Assembly (NCBI GenBank): GCA_031259665.1
Contig: JAIRLD010000066.1
Span: 1 to 7,727, forward strand
Direction of reading: 5' to 3'
Origin: Puniceicoccales bacterium
Lineage (GTDB): Bacteria > Verrucomicrobiota > Verrucomicrobiia > Opitutales > LL51
DNA: 7,727 nucleotides
Shown here: positions 1 to 6,017 of the stretch, piece by piece
Layout: every line of letters starts with the position of its first letter
How positions within the stretch are numbered: position 1 is the first letter of the stretch
Notes under the pieces: generated by a model
Databases searched by the model: none
Seen by the model: only the letters and a program-made list of their open reading frames with translations
Told to the model about the DNA's origin: nothing
Position numbers and translations under genes: made by a program

Positions 1-1
1 A

Positions 2-289
2 GTTAGAAAAGGTTTAAGAAATAATATCATTGGCAGTCTTCTTTTGGGAAGCTCCATTGCTGCGATCACGCCAACCCAGGCAGGCCAGCGATCAAATCCC
101 CCACCAAATCGGGAAATGACAGGTTGGACCAAAGAAGAGGGAGCAGAAATCCTAAAGGCACGGGCAACCATGACACCTGAAGAAAAGAAAAAAAGGAAGA
201 AAAAGACAAAAAGCGACAATAGGACACACGAAACAATGCAAAGCGACAATGGAATGAAGTACTCCGGAGGTGGCATAATCAACAAATAA
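2..289 (+). CDS. C-terminal part of a small exported lysine-rich protein, 5' end outside window
   Basis: The reading frame is open from the left edge to TAA at 287-289, so the true start lies outside the window. The first visible residues are VRKGLRNNIIGSLLLGSSIA followed by AITPTQA: a basic start, a hydrophobic core and a plausible TQA/G cleavage site. This is a classic signal peptide, which is why I extend the gene to the edge rather than starting at TTG 44, which would cut the signal in half. The mature part is only about 68 residues. It is proline-rich first (SNPPPNRE), then carries TPEEKKKRKKKTK, a dense run of basic residues, and ends in a polar tail with SDN twice. The SDN repeat comes from an 11-bp direct repeat (AAAGCGACAAT at 210-220 and 240-250). 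I recognise no family. It precedes the exported ankyrin gene by 61 nt on the same strand, so the two could be co-transcribed. Confidence 0.6.
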   Translation, partial: VRKGLRNNIIGSLLLGSSIAAITPTQAGQRSNPPPNREMTGWTKEEGAEILKARATMTPEEKKKRKKKTKSDNRTHETMQSDNGMKYSGGGIINK

Positions 290-350
290 GATATGCTTGT
301 CAGCCGAAATAGTTTGACACAATCTTAATAATGTTCATCCTTTCATCACA

Positions 351-1937
351 ATGAAGATGAAAGGGTGGATAATGGGTGTCAGCTGGGGAATGTTGTGCTC
401 CACGAGCTGGGGTTCGGTGGATGAAGTGGTAGGCTCTGGGCTGGAAGAAAAACCTGAACTGAAAGAAAACTTTAGGCTGGAAGAAAGGCTCGAACGAAAG
501 GAAGATTGTAAGCCAGAAGAACAGGGGGATGATATAGTCCGATTGATACAGGCTATGAAAAATTGTTCTGATGGAAGTGATCAAACCCCAGCAGTCGAAA
601 TTCTCCTAAATCATGTGGGTAAATCTGATTTAGCTTTAATGCTTCAAACCTTAATGGAAAATTTTAGAGAGAATTACATAAAATTAGAAAATTTTAAAAC
701 ACGCCCTCCAGAAGCAGTAATCCAAATCCTAAAAGGATGTTTGGATTTTAAAGGACAAACTTTAGATCTCCAAACCCTAGAGGAGCATTTGGCTAGTGAT
801 GATGTAGCCTTACCCCTCTCGGCGCTTAGTGAAGAAAATAGAAAATTCGTAAAGGAGTGTAATCCGGAAGGTCTCGAGTCGGAGACTTATAATTTCCTCC
901 TAAATCAACTATCGAAGCATTTAGTAGGAAAAGGGCCTAAACTGGATACTATTCCTAGAAAATCTGATTTACTTGATTACTCGAGTAAAGAGGAAGATTC
1001 GGATAATCCTGATTCCTTCCCATATCCGGATAATCATGATTTTTTCCTAAAAGGGGAAGACGTCGTTTGGAAAAAACAAATTAAGGATCCGATAGCGCAA
1101 CAACTTAATTCGGATCATACTCCCGAGGAACTGCAGCAAAGGCGCATCGATTTTAAAAAATTATTCAAAAGTAAAGAAGACCTCCCTTGGGATGAACTAT
1201 TTCAGCCTTCAGTGGCACGACAATTTAATTTGAGTTGTACGCCCGAACAACTAGCCCGCATGAACATCGATCGTGAAAAATTAATCAAAATAGATCTCAC
1301 CATAGCATTACGCCAAAGGGAATTTACTCCAGAAGAAAAGTTTCAATTGTTTGAAACTATATACGCTTTAGATCGCTCTCCGGAACAACTCGCGTTGAAT
1401 GCGATTTTTAGTGTATCTTTTACTCCCAAAACATCGTTTCAAAGAGTAAAATCAATTATCAAAGAAGAGGGCGTTGATGTGAATTTACTGTATAAAGAGT
1501 TTTCATTTTTAGTTATGGCTGCCGGATTATATAAAAATGAAGGACTCGAGATTGTAGAATTTTTACTGGATCATGGAGCCGATATAGAGATAACTGATGG
1601 CCGTGGATGGACAGCATTACACAATGCAGTATGGGAAAAAAATGCTGAAGTCGTAAGATTACTACTCGATCACGGAGCAAACATAAATGCACAAGTAAAG
1701 TCTCCGAATGGAGAAAATTGGGTCGAAGGCTGGGCTCCGCTGCATTTAGCGTTGCATTACGAGTTTTTCGAAATCGCAAAGCTATTACTCGATCATGGAG
1801 CCGATCCCGATATCCGAGACGATGACGGTAAAACACCCTTCGAGGTAGCCATGGAAAAAAGAGAAGAAATAGAGGATGAAACGAAAAGAAAGGAATTCGA
1901 TGAAGCTCTTGCGGCATTGAATCTCCAGACTCCATAA
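351..1937 (+). CDS. Exported ankyrin-repeat protein with an additional TPE(E/Q)L repeat region
   Basis: This 528-residue protein starts at ATG 351; ATG 357 (third codon) is an equally possible start and neither has a clear Shine-Dalgarno. Residues 1-22 look like a signal peptide ending near TSWGS, with no lipobox, so I infer export to the periplasm or outside. Residues 30-58 are rich in Glu and Lys (possible coiled coil). Residues 246-365 contain a degenerate repeat: IAQQLNSDHTPEELQQRRID (248-267) recurs exactly 40 residues later as VARQFNLSCTPEQLARMNID (288-307), with weaker copies around 318-337 and 337-350. Ankyrin repeats occupy about 382-510, with the consensus LLDHGA(D/N) at 405-411 and twice more, and TALH and APLH turns. 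The loop between the second and third ankyrin repeats carries roughly eight extra residues. Ankyrin repeats bind other proteins. In host-associated bacteria exported ones are often effectors, but no secretion signal beyond the leader is visible, so that role is inference. Confidence 0.85.
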   Translation: MKMKGWIMGVSWGMLCSTSWGSVDEVVGSGLEEKPELKENFRLEERLERKEDCKPEEQGDDIVRLIQAMKNCSDGSDQTPAVEILLNHVGKSDLALMLQTLMENFRENYIKLENFKTRPPEAVIQILKGCLDFKGQTLDLQTLEEHLASDDVALPLSALSEENRKFVKECNPEGLESETYNFLLNQLSKHLVGKGPKLDTIPRKSDLLDYSSKEEDSDNPDSFPYPDNHDFFLKGEDVVWKKQIKDPIAQQLNSDHTPEELQQRRIDFKKLFKSKEDLPWDELFQPSVARQFNLSCTPEQLARMNIDREKLIKIDLTIALRQREFTPEEKFQLFETIYALDRSPEQLALNAIFSVSFTPKTSFQRVKSIIKEEGVDVNLLYKEFSFLVMAAGLYKNEGLEIVEFLLDHGADIEITDGRGWTALHNAVWEKNAEVVRLLLDHGANINAQVKSPNGENWVEGWAPLHLALHYEFFEIAKLLLDHGADPDIRDDDGKTPFEVAMEKREEIEDETKRKEFDEALAALNLQTP

Positions 1938-1979
1938 TGTAAATCGCTTGACAAATTTACACTTGACAAATTTGTAAAT
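1938..1979. repeat. 15-bp-spaced CTTGACAAATTT direct repeat with interlocking inverted motifs
   Basis: CTTGACAAATTT occurs at 1947-1958 and again at 1962-1973. Interleaved with it, TGTAAAT (1938-1944), ATTTACA (1955-1961) and TGTAAAT (1973-1979) form alternating inverted copies, and ACAAATTTGT (1966-1975) is a perfect palindrome. Each direct copy contains a consensus -35 hexamer TTGACA, but I find no good -10 at 16-18 bp from either. It starts directly after the stop codon of the ankyrin gene. It could be an operator, a decayed promoter, or an element controlling mRNA ends. The function is unknown. Confidence 0.5.
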
Positions 1980-1980
1980 G

Positions 1981-2011
1981 GCTCCCATGCTGAGTGACAT
2001 AGGGTGGGAGC
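1981..2011. other. Hairpin with 7-bp perfect stem downstream of the ankyrin gene
   Basis: GCTCCCA (1981-1987) pairs perfectly with TGGGAGC (2005-2011) around a 17-nt loop. An alternative pairing, CCCATG with CATAGGG, is available inside it. The stem follows the ankyrin gene by about 45 nt. No T-run follows directly (the nearest, GGTTTTTATTTTT, is about 24 nt later), so it is a poor match to a standard Rho-independent terminator. It may still protect or terminate the ankyrin mRNA. Confidence 0.3.
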
Positions 2012-2106
2012 AAGCGACATGTTTAAACTCAAGGTTTTTATTTTTAAATAATTTCCAAGAATCTGTCAATATTTTATTTTATTTATTACCCAGCTAAATT
2101 CCAATC

Positions 2107-2393
2107 AATAAACCTGTTGCAAAAGAATCAAATTGCTTTGAACTCTGATAAAGATTGTGCAGAGTAAAGTATCAGGTTGCGAAGCTCTCAAAGAGCACTG
2201 GGTTAAGATCAGATGAGCTGGAATCACTCATTATAGATGCAACAGAGCACACCATAGAGCGTCCGAGTAAGAACCAAAAAGCACATTAATCTGAAGAACG
2301 GATTTGGATTCCCATGAATCGGGAGTAGATAATCGGGAGATTGAGGTAATTTATCCTATATCCTTTGATATTCACTTCTGCAACAAGTCTATT
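2107..2393 (+). mobile_element. Internally deleted IS5-family insertion sequence remnant with terminal inverted repeats
   Basis: The left end AATAAACCTGTTGCAAAAG (2107-2125) matches the reverse complement of the right end, AATAGACTTGTTGCAGAAG (2375-2393), at 16 of 19 positions, including the core TGTTGCA. Between them lie pieces of a transposase of the IS5 type (see 2152-2286). A TA dinucleotide flanks an element drawn as 2111-2389 (2109-2110 and 2390-2391), as expected for a TA target duplication, although TA is too short to be conclusive. Intact elements of this family are roughly 850 bp or more and this one is about 287 bp, so most of the interior is gone. It lies in the gap between the ankyrin gene and the converging GH13 gene, where insertion would do no harm. 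Confidence 0.7.
2152..2286 (+). pseudogene. IS5-family (DDE) transposase fragment
   Basis: A 45-codon stretch between stop codons at 2149-2151 and 2287-2289 includes IIDATEHTIERPSKNQK (2230-2280). This closely fits the conserved block of IS5-type transposases around the first catalytic Asp (LIDATE-x-PI-x-RPxxxQK). The family then continues YYSGKKK; here the frame hits TAA where Tyr is expected and goes on as SEER, so it is decayed. Upstream, KYQVAKLSKS resembles the usual N-terminal start of such transposases but sits about 10 residues before the Asp block instead of well over 100, which points to an internal deletion. A possible C-terminal scrap (NLSYIL then TGA, about 2348-2368, a different frame) abuts the right inverted repeat. 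The residues named are read directly; the deletion history is inference. Confidence 0.7.
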
Positions 2394-2526
2394 ATATCGA
2401 TTCATGATTTTAACTATGTTCTAAAAAAATGGTTCCTGTCAAGAAAAATATTTAAAAATAAAACGAAACACAAATAACAAAAAATTCGGAAAATAATTCA
2501 AAAAAAATATTTACCCAAAATCGCTG
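2394..2526. other. AT-rich spacer downstream of the GH13 gene, no gene seen
   Basis: The stretch between the IS remnant and the stop codon of the GH13 gene is dominated by A-runs on the + strand, which are U-runs in the minus-strand transcript (for example the eight-T run in the minus strand at 2502-2509). I see no convincing GC-rich stem ahead of a U-run and therefore do not call a terminator. No open frame with family resemblance is present. Confidence 0.4.
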
Positions 2527-4896
2527 CTACTTCGATTGCCAAATACCACAGCTCAGCGGTGGTAGTTCTAAGGTATTATTTTCCCAGAGATAGGTTGCGC
2601 GACTCTCATCGGAAAATGAAAAAGTGTCAGCAATTTGTTTGAAATCATTTTCGAAAGGAATGGCGAAATAAACCGTCTCAAAGTGCGGATTAATGGCTAA
2701 CAAAATCCGTTCCGTTCCCCGCTCACGGGCTCCATTGAACAGCGCTGCCACCGCCGAATAGTTTTCACGTGCCCGAAAAATCTGAATGTATTCCTCCGAT
2801 GGACGTTCGGCTAAGTGAAACAATTTTAAATTTTTACGCAATTGAATCAGTTGCTGCACGTATTGATAGGTAAAAAAATATTCCCGCTGACGGTCGTAGG
2901 GCATAGCATTGAGATCGCCGCGTTGGTAAGTGTTATGCACACCTCCTTTGGAATGGAGCCATTCCGTACCTTCGCCCAACATCGGTACCCCCAGCGATAA
3001 AAACAAAATCGTAAGCGCTAAATGGGCTCGGCGGATATCGGTCAATGTGGGAATCATTCCACTGTGATCTGCATTTTCCGTGATGGCATCAATCCAGCAA
3101 AAATCGTCATGGGACGATAAATAATTAATACTCTGCGCAGGAAATTTCGAGCGAAAGGCCAATGAACCTCCCAAAAAATAACTTATTCCTTCCACATTGC
3201 CGTTGCCCCATACATAAGATTTTACAAAATCGCGAAATTCGTCGTTCCAACCCTGTAAATCTGTCCTTTTGAGGTCGTGCCCAACGTACCCACGAAAACT
3301 CCATGGCTCCGCAATCATGATGATTGACGGTTTGATTTTCTGTAATTGTATTTGAATTTTTTCTAAAATCGGTAAACCGATGAGTTCGGCGAGATCGAAG
3401 CGAAATCCGTCTATATCGTAAAACTTCACAAAATATTCCAAACTATCGCCAATCATCCGCTGGACCATGGAACTTTCCGTACGCAGATCATTACCGCAAC
3501 CGCTAAAATTTAGTAAATCTCCACCGTTGTTTCTGCGAAAATAATACTGCGGATCGATGCCGTACAAATGATTCGGCTCGCCGACGTGATTGTATACAAC
3601 ATCTAAAATCACGGCTAAACCATTGTTGTGACATGTTTGAATAAGGCTACGAAATTCATCGATTTGTGTTCCTTTGGCCGAATCGCTGGCATAGGCACTC
3701 GCCGGAGAAAAATAGTTGACCGGCATGTAACCCCAGTGGTAATCCTCTTTTTTCTCGTTATCAAACTCCTGGATCGGTTGTAACTCGAGGGCGTTAATGC
3801 CCAATTTTTGCAAATAACCGCTTTTAACGAATTTCTCAAATCCTTTAAACCCTAACCGTTCTTCGGGCGTAATACCAGGGAATTTCGCCGTCAAATCACG
3901 GATATGCCCCTCATAGATGATTAAATTTTCCCGAGATGGCGCACTAAAATGATGTTTTACAAAGTTTTCCTCAACAATAATGCCCGGACCTCGACAGTGA
4001 ACGACCGCTTTGGCGTAGGGATCGAGAATTTCTGTAAAAATCTCGCCATTATTTGTTTTATTCTTGACGTAAAAAACGTAATATTGATGATTTAAATTTT
4101 TGTTTATTCGCGTATGCCAAATGCCATTTTGGGCGCGTTCCATCGGATAGTTGTGAAAATTTTCCGGCAAAGATTGCTTCACGCCCACTTCAACCGCCCA
4201 CGCTCGCGGAGCAAATAAAGCAAAAAATGTTTGATTTCCTGCGATCCAAGCCCCTAATTTTTCATCGGAGTGGAGCGAAAAGAATAACCGCGCGTCGTCA
4301 ACTTTGATTTTCTCATCGCCACAAATGACGAAAGCCACCTTGCAGAGGTCAGAACGGCTGTCCACAAGCGAAAATTGTAATACGTGTTTCCCCGTCCTTT
4401 GTGCACAGTACTCCAAATTTTCAATTCCGGGACGCGAAATGATATTATTTCTACAGTACCGCGGCAAAGGTAACCATTCCCAATTTTCGCTAACAAATTT
4501 AAATTGGGCGTATTCCGGCAATTCATTGGGCGGGATTTTTAAAATAAAATACGATTTTTTTTGAATTATTTTATGTTTTAGTAACCATTTTCCATCGAAA
4601 CCGTCCGATAACCAGCGATTAAAATCCCCTGCCACATAAAACTTTTCATCGGGTGAATTGAAGCGAGGGATTTCATTTTTTGACAAAACAAAAACGATGG
4701 TTTTATTTTCTTCAAAATAACCACTCGTATCTGCAAAATCCAATGAGGAAACCGGTGATGAATTAAAATTTCGAGGCGTGCCGTCGATAAGCAATGTTCC
4801 TGAAAAATTTAACGCCTCCCCTTCGCCCGGATTTTGATCAAAAAACAACCACCCACGCTTCTCGTCTACCCATTCTGCACCGACAATATTAGCCAT
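2527..4896 (-). CDS. GH13 alpha-glucan debranching enzyme, pullulanase/isoamylase type
   Basis: This 789-residue protein has all four conserved GH13 regions: I DVVYNH (432-437), II GFRFDLAE (497-504, nucleophile Asp501), III IAEPWS (528-533, acid/base Glu530) and IV YLSSHDD (592-598, His596 and Asp597). YEGHIRDLT (328-336) and YHWGYMPVNYFSPASAYA (386-403) are typical of type I pullulanases and relatives, so I infer cleavage of alpha-1,6 branches in glycogen or similar glucans. A CBM48-like domain lies at about 205-300 (LGAW...FALFAPRAWAVEV). An extra N-terminal module at about 82-145 has FYVAGDFNRW, resembling glycogen-binding folds. The C-terminal 100 residues fit the usual beta-domain. No signal peptide is present, so it should act in the cytoplasm. 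Region IV reads SHDDF where pullulanases usually have a HDN-type and isoamylases a HDGF-type sequence, so exact specificity is open. ATG 4896 lacks a Shine-Dalgarno. It lies 56 nt after the upstream small gene. Confidence 0.9.
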   Translation of the reverse strand: MANIVGAEWVDEKRGWLFFDQNPGEGEALNFSGTLLIDGTPRNFNSSPVSSLDFADTSGYFEENKTIVFVLSKNEIPRFNSPDEKFYVAGDFNRWLSDGFDGKWLLKHKIIQKKSYFILKIPPNELPEYAQFKFVSENWEWLPLPRYCRNNIISRPGIENLEYCAQRTGKHVLQFSLVDSRSDLCKVAFVICGDEKIKVDDARLFFSLHSDEKLGAWIAGNQTFFALFAPRAWAVEVGVKQSLPENFHNYPMERAQNGIWHTRINKNLNHQYYVFYVKNKTNNGEIFTEILDPYAKAVVHCRGPGIIVEENFVKHHFSAPSRENLIIYEGHIRDLTAKFPGITPEERLGFKGFEKFVKSGYLQKLGINALELQPIQEFDNEKKEDYHWGYMPVNYFSPASAYASDSAKGTQIDEFRSLIQTCHNNGLAVILDVVYNHVGEPNHLYGIDPQYYFRRNNGGDLLNFSGCGNDLRTESSMVQRMIGDSLEYFVKFYDIDGFRFDLAELIGLPILEKIQIQLQKIKPSIIMIAEPWSFRGYVGHDLKRTDLQGWNDEFRDFVKSYVWGNGNVEGISYFLGGSLAFRSKFPAQSINYLSSHDDFCWIDAITENADHSGMIPTLTDIRRAHLALTILFLSLGVPMLGEGTEWLHSKGGVHNTYQRGDLNAMPYDRQREYFFTYQYVQQLIQLRKNLKLFHLAERPSEEYIQIFRARENYSAVAALFNGARERGTERILLAINPHFETVYFAIPFENDFKQIADTFSFSDESRATYLWENNTLELPPLSCGIWQSK

Positions 4897-4952
4897 CAGT
4901 ATATAGATAAAAAAAATTCAAACTTTTACAAATATATTCTGCAGCTACGGGA

Positions 4953-5363
4953 TTACAAATTCAAACATTGAATTGGGTTGTCGTCAGAAAATGCCATTAT
5001 TTCTCGATTTGAGAGGACATTTTTGATTTCGGATTCCCAATTTCCCAATCTATCTTCTGGACCTTTTAAAACAATTTGCAACGTCGTCTGTTTTCCATTT
5101 TTTTCCGCTGAAAGATTTTCCAAAAATCGCCCTGTTTTTCCGGGAAATATTGCAATTGGCGAACCCTTACAACGTGTACTAATTTCAGAGAAAAAATTTT
5201 GTCGGGCATCATGGTCATCGGCAATAATCTTAAGCGCATAAATTCCATCATTGTCGACCGCTATCGCAATAATTTTCGATTGATACGCGTGAAAACCAAT
5301 GGCAATAAAAGGCTTCAAACACAATTCACTCCACACTTTATCGGTAATTGTTTTAATTTGCAT
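4953..5363 (-). CDS. Conserved-looking small cytoplasmic protein of unknown function
   Basis: The gene encodes 136 residues from ATG 5363. There is no signal peptide or membrane segment, so it should be cytoplasmic. The first half is hydrophobic and strand-rich in appearance (FIAIGFHAYQSKIIAIAVD, residues 19-37, then GIYALKII at about 40-47); the second half is charged. I do not recognise a family. The frame is intact, uses ordinary codons like its neighbours, and lies between promoter-like repeats and the GH13 gene on the same strand. This is the main reason to believe it is real and co-transcribed with the debranching enzyme. A role in glucan metabolism is guilt by association only. No Shine-Dalgarno is visible, as for the GH13 gene. 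Confidence 0.65.
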   Translation of the reverse strand: MQIKTITDKVWSELCLKPFIAIGFHAYQSKIIAIAVDNDGIYALKIIADDHDARQNFFSEISTRCKGSPIAIFPGKTGRFLENLSAEKNGKQTTLQIVLKGPEDRLGNWESEIKNVLSNREIMAFSDDNPIQCLNL

Positions 5364-5391
5364 AATTCATTTTGGGTAAAATTTAAACACC

Positions 5392-5428
5392 TTACTGCTT
5401 AATGTTTTAGAATATGTCAAGCAAAATT
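5392..5428 (-). promoter_or_regulatory. Candidate promoter P1 for the small gene plus GH13 pair
   Basis: Reading the minus strand, an A-rich tract leads into AATTTTGCTTGACA (5428-5415), ending in a consensus -35 TTGACA (5420-5415). The hexamer 17 bp further is CAGTAA (5397-5392), a poor -10, so this copy alone would be weak. It lies about 30 nt upstream of ATG 5363. It shares 14 identical bases and the CAG at the same spacing with copy P2. Confidence 0.4.
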
Positions 5429-5482
5429 CTTTTTTTCTGTGAATCATTTTTTCGGAAAAATCTCAAATAAAACTAAGGTGCT

Positions 5483-5519
5483 ATTCTGTACGAGATCTCA
5501 AAGTGTGTCAAGCAAAATT
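5483..5519 (-). promoter_or_regulatory. Candidate promoter P2, second copy of the TTGACA element
   Basis: On the minus strand AATTTTGCTTGACA (5519-5506) repeats the P1 sequence exactly, 91 bp upstream of it. It too is preceded by an A-rich AGAAAAAA tract like an UP element. TTGACA (5511-5506) is followed at the ideal 17-bp spacing by CAGAAT (5488-5483), which matches TATAAT at four of six positions. It would give a leader of about 110 nt for the small gene at 5363. This is the better of the two promoter candidates. Confidence 0.5.
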
Positions 5520-5573
5520 TTTTCTTTCCCATAGGTGTTTTTTTTGAATTTTTTTCTTGAAAATCTCTCAATA

Positions 5574-6017
5574 ATGATTTCCACTGCATCCATCGTTATG
5601 TTGCTTCGTGTCCTGGCATTTTTTATACCTATTATTTTTATAATCAATTTATGTTTCGGCAACAATTTGTATCATTTTTCATTACCACTTTTCGATGAAT
5701 GTGGCGTGAAGATTTGCACCATTTCGGGCGAACGAGCCGATTTAATGGATAATGAAAATTTCGACCTTTCCGATATTATGATTCAATTCTTCTCAAAAAA
5801 TAAAACTAATCCAACGGAAGAGATTTGTATCATGAGCGATCGGGCAAAGATTAATTCTACAAAAAACATTGCCTCAGGTGGCGGTTTTATTACGATTTCC
5901 AGTGATGAATTTTTTGCAAAGGGTGACGATTGGCAATTTTCTGGTAACTCTAAAAATTTTACACTTAATAGAAATGTACAAGTATTTTTTAAAAAAGTTC
6001 AGGTTGATGGTAAATAG
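5574..6017 (+). CDS. lptC: LptC-like inner-membrane-anchored LPS transport protein
   Basis: The 147-residue product has one N-terminal membrane segment (about residues 8-29, LRVLAFFIPIIFIINLCF) and a beta-rich periplasmic part with the LptC pattern: PLFDECGVKICTISGERADL (38-57), then DLSDIMIQFF, then ICIMSDRAKIN, then GGFITISSDEFF, then an ending of strands and turns. LptC hands lipopolysaccharide from the LptBFG transporter to the periplasmic LptA bridge. The assignment rests on this pattern, on length (LptC is usually about 150-200 residues), and on the LptA-like gene that follows and overlaps by 11 nt. I choose ATG 5574; ATG 5598 would still keep the membrane segment, and the upstream GTG 5535 is less likely. 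No clear Shine-Dalgarno is present. Its promoter is not obvious. Confidence 0.65.
   Translation: MISTASIVMLLRVLAFFIPIIFIINLCFGNNLYHFSLPLFDECGVKICTISGERADLMDNENFDLSDIMIQFFSKNKTNPTEEICIMSDRAKINSTKNIASGGGFITISSDEFFAKGDDWQFSGNSKNFTLNRNVQVFFKKVQVDGK

Noticed and set aside
314..332. TTGACA at 314-319 with AATAAT at 327-332 as a promoter for the ankyrin gene
   Set aside because: The two hexamers are only 7 bp apart, and nothing like a -10 lies at 16-18 bp from the TTGACA.
351..416. Lipoprotein signal in the ankyrin protein because of Cys16
   Set aside because: The residues before the Cys (Gly-Met-Leu) do not match a lipobox.
300..584. Minus-strand open frame over the start of the ankyrin gene
   Set aside because: It is antisense to the signal peptide and Glu/Lys-rich region of a clearly supported gene; its Phe/Leu-rich product is what antisense of such codons gives.
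1513..2069. Several minus-strand open frames over the ankyrin repeats
   Set aside because: They mirror the repeated LLDHGA coding sequence and show no family features of their own.
5869..6006. TTG 5869 as the start of the LptA-like gene
   Set aside because: It would add 46 residues read out of frame from the LptC-like gene and bury the signal peptide inside the protein.
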